Shown piece by piece: positions 18,678-27,166 of a stretch of 64,000 nucleotides of DNA. Location of the stretch: positions 2,118,501 through 2,182,500 of the forward strand of contig NZ_CP048029.1 in assembly GCF_011290485.1 (NCBI RefSeq). The letters run 5' to 3'. Every line of letters starts with the position of its first letter. The stretch's first letter is position 1. The position numbers and the translations under genes were made by a program. The notes beneath the pieces are model-generated. The model saw only the letters and a program-made list of their open reading frames with translations. It was not told the DNA's origin and did not search any database. The stretch is from Caldichromatium japonicum. Lineage in GTDB: Bacteria > Pseudomonadota > Gammaproteobacteria > Chromatiales > Chromatiaceae.

Positions 18678-19031
18678 ATGGCCGAATACCTACTGGCAGC
18701 CCTCATCCTGAGCGGTGGACTCTTCACCTTCATCGGGTCCTTGGGCCTGGTGCGAATGCCGGATTTTTATACCCGACTGCATGGTCCGACTAAGGCGACG
18801 ACCCTGGGCGTGGGAAGTCTATTGATTGCATCCATGCTCCACTTCAGCACACGCGAGTCGGGGTTGAGCTTCCATGAGGTGCTGGTGACCTTGTTTCTCT
18901 TCATCACCGCGCCGGTGAGCGCCCACCTCTTATCCAAGGCCGCCCTCCATCTGCGACTTCCATCGAGCGTCAGATTGCCGCGCCTGGTGATCGAGACGGA
19001 GCAAAACGACGGCCAGGTCAATCGCCCCTAA
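18678..19031 (+). CDS. mrpG: Na+/H+ antiporter subunit G
   Basis: A 117-residue subunit, last gene of the operon. The MrpG signature GSLGLVRMPDFYTRLHGPTK is followed by two more helices. The start is ATG 18678, seven bases past mrpF. Its TAA (19029-19031) overlaps the stop codon of the convergent moaE gene, so no room is left for a conventional terminator between them. Confidence 0.93.
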   Translation: MAEYLLAALILSGGLFTFIGSLGLVRMPDFYTRLHGPTKATTLGVGSLLIASMLHFSTRESGLSFHEVLVTLFLFITAPVSAHLLSKAALHLRLPSSVRLPRLVIETEQNDGQVNRP

Positions 19032-19483
19032 CCCGACCAGCGTTGCACGGCCCGGGCATCCGTCAGCCTGGCCTCGACCCAATGCTCGCCCTGATCGGTG
19101 AGCTCCTTTTTCCAGAAGGGCGCTCGGGTCTTTAGGACATCGATCAGAAACTCACAGGCGCGAAAGGCCGCCTCTCGATGTCGGCTTGCGACCCCTACAA
19201 AGACGATGGGATCGCCAGGCACAAGCCAGCCCACCCGATGGACGATCCTCACCCGCTCGACCGGCCAACGCGCCTTGGCCTCGGTGACTAAAGCGGCAAG
19301 CGACCGCTCGGTCATGTCCGGATAATGCTCGAGCAGCATGCGTTCGACGGTCCGCCCCGCGTTGCGGTCGCGCATGAGACCGACAAAAGTCACCACGGCC
19401 CCGATCTCGCCCTGGCTCAGCGAAAGCGCCGACTGTTCGGCCTGGGGATCAAAGGGCTCGGTCCGGATAGAGACCTCTTGCAT
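19028..19483 (-). CDS. moaE: Molybdopterin synthase catalytic subunit
   Basis: Large subunit of molybdopterin synthase. With the thiocarboxylated MoaD it converts cPMP to molybdopterin. The 151-residue protein starts MQEVSIRTEPFDP at ATG 19483 and carries the conserved GAVVTFVGLMRDRNAG, RVGWLVPGDPIVFVGVAS and the catalytic-lysine region LKTRAPFWKKEL. The frame stays open upstream into the IS607 remnant, but those residues are IS sequence. No moaD or other molybdenum-cofactor gene is adjacent: the IS remnant begins only 7 bases upstream of the ATG and has replaced whatever promoter, ribosome-binding site and partner genes were there. Expression is uncertain. Confidence 0.92.
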   Translation of the reverse strand: MQEVSIRTEPFDPQAEQSALSLSQGEIGAVVTFVGLMRDRNAGRTVERMLLEHYPDMTERSLAALVTEAKARWPVERVRIVHRVGWLVPGDPIVFVGVASRHREAAFRACEFLIDVLKTRAPFWKKELTDQGEHWVEARLTDARAVQRWSG

Positions 19484-19490
19484 GCCGTCG

Positions 19491-20287
19491 CTGCTCTCAA
19501 GAAAGTGCGCAAACAGGCGCACTGTGCTCTTCCTGCCCCGAATGCGGAGTGCATTCGTCTCTGACAGGCGTGACTTTCCCGACTGCGGCAGAGACCCTCT
19601 CTGCTGTAGCTCCGCCGTTACCGGACGGACTCGCCACGGGTAGGGCAGTTGCGGTTGCCAGCCGTTTGAGATTGAGCGCGGCATTGATGTCCCGATCATG
19701 GCGCGTGCCGCATTGAGGACACGTCCATTCCCGATCCTTCAACGCCAACATCTCATTCTCCCAACCACAGACCGAACACAGGCGGCTGCTCGGATCCCAG
19801 CGATCCGCAGTACGCGAAACGGTCGCACCAAGAATCTTGCCATCGAAGCACAACGCCTCGGTCATGGCGACCTCACCGCTCTTGGGCAGGCAAATGGTCT
19901 TGTCCGAGACGCGGAACTTGTCGTTAGCAACATAGAAGCTATCGTGGCACCGGCCTTTCTTCTTGAACTGAAGCGCGTGAGCCTTCTTTCCGGCCTTGAT
20001 ATCGGCAAAGAATCGATCCCAGGCTTTGGCAAGATCGGCAAACGGTTGGGCATGGGCATCAATCCGCGTTGGCTCTGATACCTTACTGCGCAAGCCAATC
20101 AACTCGCGGATTTGTGCCTCGCGACTGTTCGCGCCACCAGGATCAAACCCCCTTCGCGCTCCCAGCGTTGCAAGGTCTTGACCAAGACGCCAAGCCGCTT
20201 CGCCGCCTTGCCTGTGCCCATCATCGCGCTTTCCATGTGGAAAATTATCCACTATCACGCATAGCTTGTAATACTAGGGTTGGCTCC
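19491..20287 (-). mobile_element. IS607-type element remnant, internally deleted
   Basis: Bounded by CTGCTCTCAAG beside moaE and by GGGTTGGCTCC at the far side; the latter also appears at the end of the fragment at 49500-49655. It retains the first 35 codons of a MerR-like IS607 tnpA and, after a deletion, the C-terminal two-thirds of tnpB. Bases 20288-20335, up to IS630 copy C, hold nothing recognisable. Confidence 0.7.
19497..20236 (-). pseudogene. Fused remnants of IS607 tnpA (start) and tnpB (C-terminal part)
   Basis: From ATG 20236 the tnpA frame encodes a MerR-type DNA-binding helix-turn-helix ([20 protein letters not shown], then [14 protein letters not shown]). A frame change leads into tnpB residues [16 protein letters not shown], then the four-cysteine zinc finger ([21 protein letters not shown]) whose following [12 protein letters not shown] contains the last RuvC aspartate. 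The serine-recombinase domain of TnpA and the RuvC-I region of TnpB are absent, so neither protein can work. Confidence 0.7.
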
Positions 20288-20335
20288 TTCTGTAAAAAGC
20301 CGCTTCGCCCATCCCCTGCGCGACATGATCTATTA

Positions 20336-21312
20336 TTGATCCGAAACCAATGAACTTATATTACGCGGCATCATGGAGCTTGGGATGCTGGAAGTAGCGC
20401 ATGATGCGTTGGGGGGAATTGAGAAGGCGGCGCAGGTGGCTGACGGTCGCCTTCTTCAGATCGCCCTTGGCGCGGGAGGGCGCCTGCGCGGTGATGGTGG
20501 CCTTGAGCATCTCGTTGGGGTTCAGTGCTGGGCTGTAGGGGGGGAGGGAGGACGCCTCGATTTGATTGGCGCATGCAGCCAGCCAGGCTTTGACTGGCTT
20601 GGTGTGATGCACGCGCAGGTTGTCGAGGATGAGGAAGATCTTCTTGCCCCTGGCGTCCTTGACGAGCCGCTTCATGAAGTCGATCAGGATGTCGGCGTTC
20701 ATCGCCCCCGCGAACGCCTTCCAAGGCACCTTGCCGCGGTTGGTCAGCGTCGAGATCACCGACAGGCCTTCGCGACGGTGCGTGACGCGAATCTCGGACG
20801 TCTTGCCCGCCGGCGCATAAGAGCGCCCGCGCACCTCGTCCGAGCGCAGCCCCGTTTCATCGCCCCAGTGGATTTCGGCGCCCTCGGCCTTGGCGCGCCG
20901 GGCAATGTCCGGGTAGATCTCCTCAAGCCACGTCTTGCCCGCCGGCGGGCTTTGCTCATAGGCGCGCCGAATCGGTTTCTGGGGCGTCAATCCCCAGCGC
21001 GCCATGTACTTGCCCTCCCCCTGCGGCCTGAGCTCGATGCCAAAACGGTCGAGGATCAACTGCCGCACCGCCTGCCGGCTCCACAGCGCAAACGGCAGCT
21101 TCAGCTCATCCGGTGTCCCGTCGCACATGAGCTTGCGTATCTGGGCGTCCTGCTCCGCCAACAGCGCCCGCTTCTCGCCCACCTTGCGCCCACCCCCCTT
21201 GCCCTTGGGCCCCTTCGCGCGCCGCAAACGACAGCAATCTCATGTCTCGTCTTTCCATGCCCACGACATCTGGACAGCTCACTTAATTTCAAAAGCATGT
21301 GTTTCTTGTTAA
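20336..21312 (-). mobile_element. IS630-family element, copy C (977 bp)
   Basis: Left end TTGATCCGAAAC next to TA (20334-20335). The right end is degenerate (inverse TTAACAAGAAAC) and is not followed by TA, so that junction is altered. It has the full catalytic region but lacks the N-terminal DNA-binding part through a deletion between two GCGCGAAG repeats. Confidence 0.8.
20361..21227 (-). pseudogene. IS630-family transposase (copy C), DNA-binding domain deleted
   Basis: The longest catalytic version in the window (288 residues from ATG 21227), with GDETGL, LDNLRVHH and NPNEMLK all present and SRQAVR retained. Sequence encoding the MERRDMRLLSFAARE N-terminus is joined directly to GAQGQG by loss of about 120 bases, removing the helix-turn-helix. 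Probably a catalytically complete but end-binding-deficient protein. Confidence 0.75.
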
Positions 21313-21363
21313 GAATGCCGAGACCTGTGGTCACACCGGCCAAGCGAACAGCAGGAGAGTGCG

Positions 21364-22062
21364 ATGAAGATAAATCTCGCGATCTGGGTATTGGCAATGA
21401 TAGCGGGGATATGGTTGGTCGATGCCAGCGCTGAGGAATATATGAAACGCGGCGCGAGTGTCGAGGATTATGAGCAGGCACTGAACCGGCTCATGGAACG
21501 CAAACGCGGCCTGGTGACGGGACGCGAGCGTTTACCCGCAGCCGCGCCCCAGACACCCTCAGCTCCAGTTCAGCATGCGCCGAGCAGCGCCCGTCAGACG
21601 CAAACCGTCTCCGCCGCTCGCCGCCCGATGCAGTCGGCAGGCGCTAAACCCGTGCCCATTGCGGCAGCTTCAGCCGCTGCGGGTTCGGATATCTATCAGC
21701 CGTCGGCAAATTCCGCAGACTATGCCGACGGCGTCTCGATCTATTTCGGCTATGACTCGGCGCGCCTGACCACAGAGGCGATGGATGAACTCAATAAGCT
21801 CGGACAGGCGCTTAGCCGTCCGCAATTTAGCCAGGTCACCTGGTTGATCGAGGGGCACACCGATGCCATGGGCGCAGAGGATTATAACCAGCGGCTCTCG
21901 GAGCAGCGCGCCCAGGCTACCGAGCGCTATCTCGTCGAACGTTGCGGCATCGACCCGAGGCGGATCGTTACGATCGGCAAGGGCGAGCGCGAGCTCTATG
22001 ACCCCGAACACCCGGCGGCCAGCATCAATCGTCGGGTACGGCTGCGCCCGATCGGTGAATAA
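21364..22062 (+). CDS. OmpA-domain outer-membrane/peptidoglycan-associated protein
   Basis: A 232-residue exported protein: signal peptide (INLAIWVLAMIAGIWLVDAS), a short helical segment, a proline/alanine-rich linker (residues 55-115), then a C-terminal OmpA-like peptidoglycan-binding domain. The domain shows ISIYF-type start SIYFGYDSARLT, the core EGHTDAMGAEDYNQRLSEQR and closing NRRVRLRP. There is no beta-barrel, so it is a Pal/MotB-like tether and not a porin. The gene stands alone, convergent with the kinase at 22090. IS630 copy C ends 51 bases upstream and may supply or remove its promoter. Confidence 0.88.
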   Translation: MKINLAIWVLAMIAGIWLVDASAEEYMKRGASVEDYEQALNRLMERKRGLVTGRERLPAAAPQTPSAPVQHAPSSARQTQTVSAARRPMQSAGAKPVPIAAASAAAGSDIYQPSANSADYADGVSIYFGYDSARLTTEAMDELNKLGQALSRPQFSQVTWLIEGHTDAMGAEDYNQRLSEQRAQATERYLVERCGIDPRRIVTIGKGERELYDPEHPAASINRRVRLRPIGE

Positions 22063-22089
22063 GCGCGCAAGGCGTATACCATCCGCGTT

Positions 22090-23958
22090 TTATTCGCTGG
22101 TCGTAAAGAAGTAATAAGAAACCGCGCGCCGGTAGGGCGCATGAGGCGCAAGACCGTAAAAAAAGGTCTCCAATGCGGCCAAATAGTCAGCGGCAGGCTC
22201 GGATGGTAGCGAGCGCCAGCGCTCCAACAGCGGCGACTCGCTCCAGAGGGCCAAGATCAGGTTATTGCCATGCGGTCGCGAGACGACAAAACAGGCATCC
22301 GGGGTGCGGGTGCATTCATCGGCATCCTGGGCGCCGATGCGGATCTGCTTACCCGGGGCGATGAAGTTATCCGGCTGATCCGGATTGGGGAAGAGATGTA
22401 CGATCTGCTGGTGGCTATCCACAAAGTCCAGATAGAGATATCCCCCTAGAATGCCTGGGTTGATCACATTGAGTACCAGGTATTGATCCTCGTGATAAAG
22501 CCGGTCTGGGTTGTTGAAACTGAGAATCGGGGCACTGGGGTACTGATCAGATGCCGGCGCGAGGCGTTCTATCTGGCTGATAAGCTCACAGAAGGGCGCC
22601 GCAAAGGCCAGCGCACGGGTTTCGATGTCGAGCTTAGGATTCAGGGCGTGTAACTGATTGAGAAGCGCCGTCAATTGACCCGCATCGCGCAAGTAACCGG
22701 CTAGACCAAGCGTCTGAGTACCATAGAGACGCAATTCAACACGGGCGCAGTCCAGGTCGGCGAGATTGAGCCTCTTGCTGAGCACCTCGATGTCCGGCGC
22801 TTGTACAGGGGAAGGTGCAACGGCAGGCTGAGAGGGGTGGCGTTGATTGAGCATCATCCACCCAGCACCGAGCACGAGCGAGAGCACCACAGCACCGGCC
22901 GCAGACCATCGGGCCCAGTGCCAGGGGTGGGCAGGTGTATGGGCTGAAGGGGGCGCAGTCTGTTTCCGCTGTGGAGTGGAGCGCTGGTACGGTGCGGTAG
23001 CTGCTTGCTCGGGTTCGATACGCCTGCCTGGGGTTGGATGGACGACCTGCGTGCGTTCAGTGTCTGCATCGGCCAAAGATCCGGGCAAGGGGAGGGTATG
23101 GTCAGCCGAGTCAAACAGACCGCGCCAACTGGTTGCATCCTTGGGTCTCTTGTCTGGATCAAAGCTCAATCCCACCTCGATCGCCCGCAGAAAGACAGGG
23201 CTATAGCCCGGCCATTGGTCCTGCCAACCCGGTTCGAGCCGGGAGGGCGGAAGCTGGCCGGTCGCGGCGTAATAGAGGGTCGCAGCCAGGCTATAGACAT
23301 CGGTCCACGGGCCTTGCACCCCGTCATAGAGCTGCTCGGGCGCGGCAAAGCTCGGGGTATATTGGGCGATGATGCTCATCGCCCCGTTCGGGCGCTCGCG
23401 ATGCGCCGCCCCGAAATCGATGAGCACCGGCGATCCATCCTCGCGGATCAGGATGTTCGATGGCTTAATGTCGCGATGCCAGACGCCCTGGGCATGGGCG
23501 TGGGCCAGTCCATCCAGGAGCGGTAAGAGCAATTCCCGCGCCTCTGTTTCTGACAGTGGCCCGTGTTCCTTGAGCACCTCGTCCAAGGGCCGGCCGCGCT
23601 CAAAGCGCATGCACAGATACACCGTATCGTTTTCATAAAAGGCATCGGTGACCTGGACCAGGTTGGGATGCGGGCGTGGACGGGCGAGCTCGACCAGGGT
23701 CTGGCCCTCCTCCATGAACTTACGCTTGAGCCCCTCATAGATCCGCTCCTTGCCGGGCAGGGCGGCGACACGATGGCCCGCAACCCGGCGCGCAAGCTGC
23801 TCGGGTAAAAACTCCTTGATCGCAAAGGTCTCGCTGAGGATCTCGTGCTCGGCAGCATAGACGATTCCCACGCCCCCTCGCCCTAGGGTCTTGCGGATGA
23901 CTAAGGCATGCAGCCGCGTCCCAGGCGGCAAGGGGGCAAGATCAGGGGGCGCATCCAT
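22090..23958 (-). CDS. Transmembrane Ser/Thr protein kinase with C-terminal DUF4384-like sensor domain
   Basis: A Hanks-type kinase of 622 residues. Glycine loop GRGGVGIVYA (26-35), Lys48 in AIKEF, catalytic HRDIKPSN (161-168) and DFG (181-183) are all present, so it should be active. A TPSF-AAPEQ activation segment precedes the APE motif. After a low-complexity linker comes one transmembrane helix (about 347-368). The extracytoplasmic part ends with LYHEDQYLVLNVINPGILGG and LFPNPDQPDNFIAPGKQIRI, the pattern of DUF4384 seen in other bacterial kinases. An FHA protein is encoded 4 kb away (28179), a possible phosphothreonine reader. Divergent from the TpsA remnant at 24018. Confidence 0.9.
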   Translation of the reverse strand: MDAPPDLAPLPPGTRLHALVIRKTLGRGGVGIVYAAEHEILSETFAIKEFLPEQLARRVAGHRVAALPGKERIYEGLKRKFMEEGQTLVELARPRPHPNLVQVTDAFYENDTVYLCMRFERGRPLDEVLKEHGPLSETEARELLLPLLDGLAHAHAQGVWHRDIKPSNILIREDGSPVLIDFGAAHRERPNGAMSIIAQYTPSFAAPEQLYDGVQGPWTDVYSLAATLYYAATGQLPPSRLEPGWQDQWPGYSPVFLRAIEVGLSFDPDKRPKDATSWRGLFDSADHTLPLPGSLADADTERTQVVHPTPGRRIEPEQAATAPYQRSTPQRKQTAPPSAHTPAHPWHWARWSAAGAVVLSLVLGAGWMMLNQRHPSQPAVAPSPVQAPDIEVLSKRLNLADLDCARVELRLYGTQTLGLAGYLRDAGQLTALLNQLHALNPKLDIETRALAFAAPFCELISQIERLAPASDQYPSAPILSFNNPDRLYHEDQYLVLNVINPGILGGYLYLDFVDSHQQIVHLFPNPDQPDNFIAPGKQIRIGAQDADECTRTPDACFVVSRPHGNNLILALWSESPLLERWRSLPSEPAADYLAALETFFYGLAPHAPYRRAVSYYFFTTSE

Positions 23959-24017
23959 CGTCTATCCTTGGTGATAGGGTGCGCAGCGCGCACCCGCTGG
24001 ATTCGAGGTTGGGGCAA

Positions 24018-24310
24018 ATGGGGGCGCAGACATTGAATACGCAAACGCCATCCTTGGCAATGGCACTGGGCCTCTTGATCGCCGCCGCGCTGCTCAATGC
24101 ACTGGACGCCCAGATTCTGACTGATGGGGCGGTGGGGCCGATGGTGGAGCTATCGGGTCGGGAGATGACGGTAGGTGCGGAGCTGGGGACGGTGCGTGGG
24201 GCCAATCTGTTTCATAGTTTTAGCCGTTTGGACATTGGGGAGGGGCAGCGTGCGACCTTTACGGGGCCTGAGCACATTCAGAATGTGATTGGGCGGGTGA
24301 CGGGGGGTCG
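24018..24310 (+). pseudogene. TpsA-type filamentous haemagglutinin exoprotein, N-terminal remnant
   Basis: About 97 residues of a two-partner secretion exoprotein: signal sequence MALGLLIAAALLNALDA, then the TPS domain (QILTDGAVGP, NLFHSFSRLDIGEGQRATF, IQNVIGRVTGG). In intact TpsA proteins RVTGG marks only the first tenth of a protein of 1000 or more residues. Here homology ends at about 24310, where antisense tamB-like sequence begins. The gene is therefore truncated and its repetitive passenger is lost. A matching TpsB transporter is at 31193-32959. Confidence 0.75.
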
Positions 24311-24986
24311 GGTCTTGAAACGGCGATGGACCCAAAAATACTGGGCTGGCATCAGATCCCACATCGCCGCTCGGGAAGGATGCATCGATCCAGATGCTCG
24401 CACCAGCGGATGCGCACCAGACAGGCAAGATGCCTGCGCAAGGCGGTCCAAACCACCCCTGGCTGAGGACCGCAACCCCCAGCCCGCTTCGTATTCCATA
24501 TAGACCCTGGGCGCGATATAGGTCCCGACAGCAAGCCTCGCCTGGGCCCAGCTTCCCGTCAAGGGCATGGATGACCAGGGTATCGATACGGGTGTCATGC
24601 GCCCCCCCTGCCCCGCCAGCTCGACCGCGACATCCATGAGCCCCCCTGCCCGCGGCCTGACCGGCAAGACGATAGGTAAAGCTCTGGAGATCCCCTTGGG
24701 CAGCAAAGGTGCCGGCATTGCTGTGAATCTCAGGCGCACCGGTCACTGGCCAGCGCAGCCCTTGCCAATCGCCCTCGAGGATAAAACGAGGCATCGGCTG
24801 GCCAAGATCCAGTTCCCCGCGCACCCCAAGCCTCGCCTCGACCTCGGGGAGCGTGCAGGCGAGGTACTGGATCAAGAGGCGCTTTCCTTTGCACAATTTT
24901 GCATAACCCGCCAGCAGGCCAGAAGCCTTTTGCCCTGCACAACAGCAAGTGGGGTTGCCCCCCGTTTCTTGATTGCCGCTCATCAA
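24311..24986 (-). pseudogene. Collapsed remnant resembling the C-terminal part of tamB
   Basis: The minus strand encodes fragments in shifting frames that resemble TamB-type translocation module proteins: GQPMPRFILEGDWQGLRWPV, then NAGTFAAQGDLQSFTYRLAG, then DTRIDTLVIHALDGKLGPGE, and in another frame VGTYIAPRVYMEYEAG, like the TamB C-terminal barrel motif. Frame changes occur near 24700 and 24550 and there are no long intact repeats, so this is a decayed, internally deleted gene. Recognition rests on motif style only. Confidence 0.4.
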
Positions 24987-25101
24987 ATTGCCGCATCACT
25001 GCGTCTTAGGTTTATCCTATCTCTGAAACCCAGGGGTCTGGCGCAAGTTTCCAGGCCCCGTCGATTCACTGTCACGTGCTTGGTATCGCGATGATTCATC
25101 C

Positions 25102-25551
25102 ATGAACAAATATCCATCTCGGCAGACGCCCCTGACACCCCGCCTTACCCGCGGCTTTACCTTGGTTGAACTCTTGGTGGTCCTGGCCATCCTGGGTCTC
25201 TTGGCCGGTTTGGTAGGGCCCCAGGTGATGAAGTTTTTAGGCAGTTCCAAAAGCAAGACGGCCAAGCTGCAAATCGAAGATCTGGCGGCAGCCTTGGATC
25301 TGTATCGTCTTGAGATTGGACGTTATCCGACCGAGGCCGAAGGGCTTAGGGCATTGGTCGAAAAACCTGGAAATGTGCCGAACTGGAATGGCCCGTACCT
25401 GAAGAAAAAAGAGGTGCCGAAGGACCCCTGGGGCTTCGACTACTATTATCTGTTCCCTGGACAGCACGGGGCCTTTGATATCTGGTCGCTCGGTGCCGAT
25501 AACCGCGAGGGCGGCGAGGGCGAGAACGCCGATGTGACGAGCTGGGATTAG
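25102..25551 (+). CDS. gspG: Type II secretion system major pseudopilin
   Basis: Main subunit of the T2SS pseudopilus. The prepilin peptidase site is TRG followed by FTLVELLVVLAILGLLAGL (Glu5 of the mature protein present). The C-terminal half has the GspG hallmarks YPTEAEGLRALVEKP, DPWGFDYYYLFPGQHG and the calcium-loop region FDIWSLGADNREGG. Its 149 residues are normal. First of five pseudopilin genes in a row with gaps or overlaps of a few bases, but gspC-F, L, M and N are not in this window. Confidence 0.95.
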   Translation: MNKYPSRQTPLTPRLTRGFTLVELLVVLAILGLLAGLVGPQVMKFLGSSKSKTAKLQIEDLAAALDLYRLEIGRYPTEAEGLRALVEKPGNVPNWNGPYLKKKEVPKDPWGFDYYYLFPGQHGAFDIWSLGADNREGGEGENADVTSWD

Positions 25552-25557
25552 TGTTCG

Positions 25558-26022
25558 GTGTCGAGGTGTCACCGAGGCTCAGGGCGCGGCTTCACCCTGG
25601 TCGAGCTGCTGGTGGTGATGGCGATCGCGGCGCTGATCATGACCGCCATGCCAGCGCTGTTATCCGCCGCGCTACCGGGGATGGAACTCAAATCGTCTGC
25701 CCGCCAAACCGCTGCGACCCTGCGGCTTGCGCGCGAGCTCGCTATCCAGCGCGGAGAGCCTATCGCCGTGATCATCGACCTCGAGGGGCATCGGCTGACG
25801 CTCCCCGGCAAGCGGCCCCTAAGCATCCCTGAGCGCTTGGATCTCAGTTTTGAGATCGCTGGCTCTGAGTTGATCGATGCCCAGCGCGGCACCATCCGTT
25901 TCTTTCCTGATGGGAGCTCGACGGGGGGACGGCTGACCCTGGCCTATCGCGGCCACGGCTATCAGGTAGGGGTGGCCTGGCTAACGGGGCGGATCGCGCT
26001 CGATACCTGGTCCGAGCGATGA
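25558..26022 (+). CDS. gspH: Type II secretion system minor pseudopilin GspH
   Basis: A 154-residue minor pseudopilin starting at GTG 25558, six bases after gspG. Peptidase site GRG before FTLVELLVVMAIAALIMTA, followed by LARELAIQRGEPIAVIIDLE as in GspH/FimT proteins. The 3' end overlaps gspI by 4 bases. Confidence 0.9.
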   Translation: MSRCHRGSGRGFTLVELLVVMAIAALIMTAMPALLSAALPGMELKSSARQTAATLRLARELAIQRGEPIAVIIDLEGHRLTLPGKRPLSIPERLDLSFEIAGSELIDAQRGTIRFFPDGSSTGGRLTLAYRGHGYQVGVAWLTGRIALDTWSER

Positions 26023-26414
26023 GGCTAGAACAACAGGGCTTTTCCCTGCTCGAGATCTTGGTCGCTTTCGCGATCCTGGCCCTGATGCTGGGGGTGCTGC
26101 TCGCGATCTTCGGGCGCGCGACCCAGACGACCATCGCCGCGGCCCAGTATACGCAGGCCGCAACCCTGGCCGAGTCCTTGCTCAATCGCGTCAGCCATGA
26201 CATCGCCCTAGCACCCGGGGTGCTTTCCGGTGAGACCGCAAGCGGCTTTAGCTGGGAGCTCACCCTGGTCGAGCTCGACCTGACCGAGGCGTTCGGGACG
26301 AGCGAATTACCTGTCATCCCTTATCGCGTCGATGCTCGGGTGCTCTGGATCGATGCCGGACGCCCGCGGCAGGTGACCCTCTCGACCTTAAGGCTTCGCC
26401 TGTCCCAACCCTGA
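26019..26414 (+). CDS. gspI: Type II secretion system minor pseudopilin GspI
   Basis: A 131-residue pseudopilin with prepilin site QQG before FSLLEILVAFAILALMLGV. It overlaps gspH by 4 bases (ATGA). GspI normally forms the pseudopilus tip with GspJ and GspK, both encoded next. Confidence 0.9.
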   Translation: MRLEQQGFSLLEILVAFAILALMLGVLLAIFGRATQTTIAAAQYTQAATLAESLLNRVSHDIALAPGVLSGETASGFSWELTLVELDLTEAFGTSELPVIPYRVDARVLWIDAGRPRQVTLSTLRLRLSQP

Positions 26415-26418
26415 AACG

Positions 26419-27165
26419 ATGGCTGAAGACCGAGTGAAGGATCCATGTTGGTGCGGGGGGGCGATCAGGCAAAAGGGAGGCCAGGGTCGCCCCATCCCCC
26501 ATGAGCGCGGCCTGACCTTGATCGAGCTCATCATCGCCTTGGCGATCATTGGACTCATCGCCTTATTGCTCTTTTCGGGTCTAAGGCTCGGCGGGCGGTC
26601 TTGGGAGGCGGTCGATACCGCGAGTGAACGCTTTAGCGCCCTGCGCCTGGCCGATGGCTTTGTGCGCCGCACGCTTGCACAATTGCGTCCCGCCTCGGCA
26701 CCCTATGACGGTCAACAGGTCCAGGTCTTTGCTGGTGAAGCTGGGCGAATCGAATGGGCGTCACCGCTCTCGGACCAGGTTGGATTGCCGGGGCTCTATA
26801 TCCTGCGTCTACAGCAAGAGGGTGATAACCTGGTTTTGACGCGCTGGTTGCTCCATCCCGAGCTCTTGGCTGCTGGAGAGGATGTCCCCGCTTGGGTACC
26901 GCTGACCGAACAGGATGAGGCTGAACTCGCCGGCCTGCCGGTCGAGATCGATCGCGCCGGCGGTGCCTTTGGGCGTACGCTATTATTGAGCAATGTCAAC
27001 CGGTTCAATCTCGCCTATTATGGATGGGCCGATGGCGACAGCGAACCGGGCTGGCATGAGACCTGGGTCGGTCAAACCCATCTGCCGGAACTGCTCCAAA
27101 TCCGCTTAGAAACAAACGAACAGTCCTGGCCTGAGATCATTCTGAGACTACCCGATCAGAGCTGA
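26419..27165 (+). CDS. gspJ: Type II secretion system minor pseudopilin GspJ
   Basis: A 248-residue pseudopilin with site ERG before LTLIELIIALAIIGLIALLL. The leader before the cleavage site is unusually long (about 31 residues, including CWCGG), so the true start may lie further downstream; no better codon with a ribosome-binding site was obvious. Starts 4 bases after gspI. Confidence 0.9.
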   Translation: MAEDRVKDPCWCGGAIRQKGGQGRPIPHERGLTLIELIIALAIIGLIALLLFSGLRLGGRSWEAVDTASERFSALRLADGFVRRTLAQLRPASAPYDGQQVQVFAGEAGRIEWASPLSDQVGLPGLYILRLQQEGDNLVLTRWLLHPELLAAGEDVPAWVPLTEQDEAELAGLPVEIDRAGGAFGRTLLLSNVNRFNLAYYGWADGDSEPGWHETWVGQTHLPELLQIRLETNEQSWPEIILRLPDQS

Positions 27166-27166
27166 A

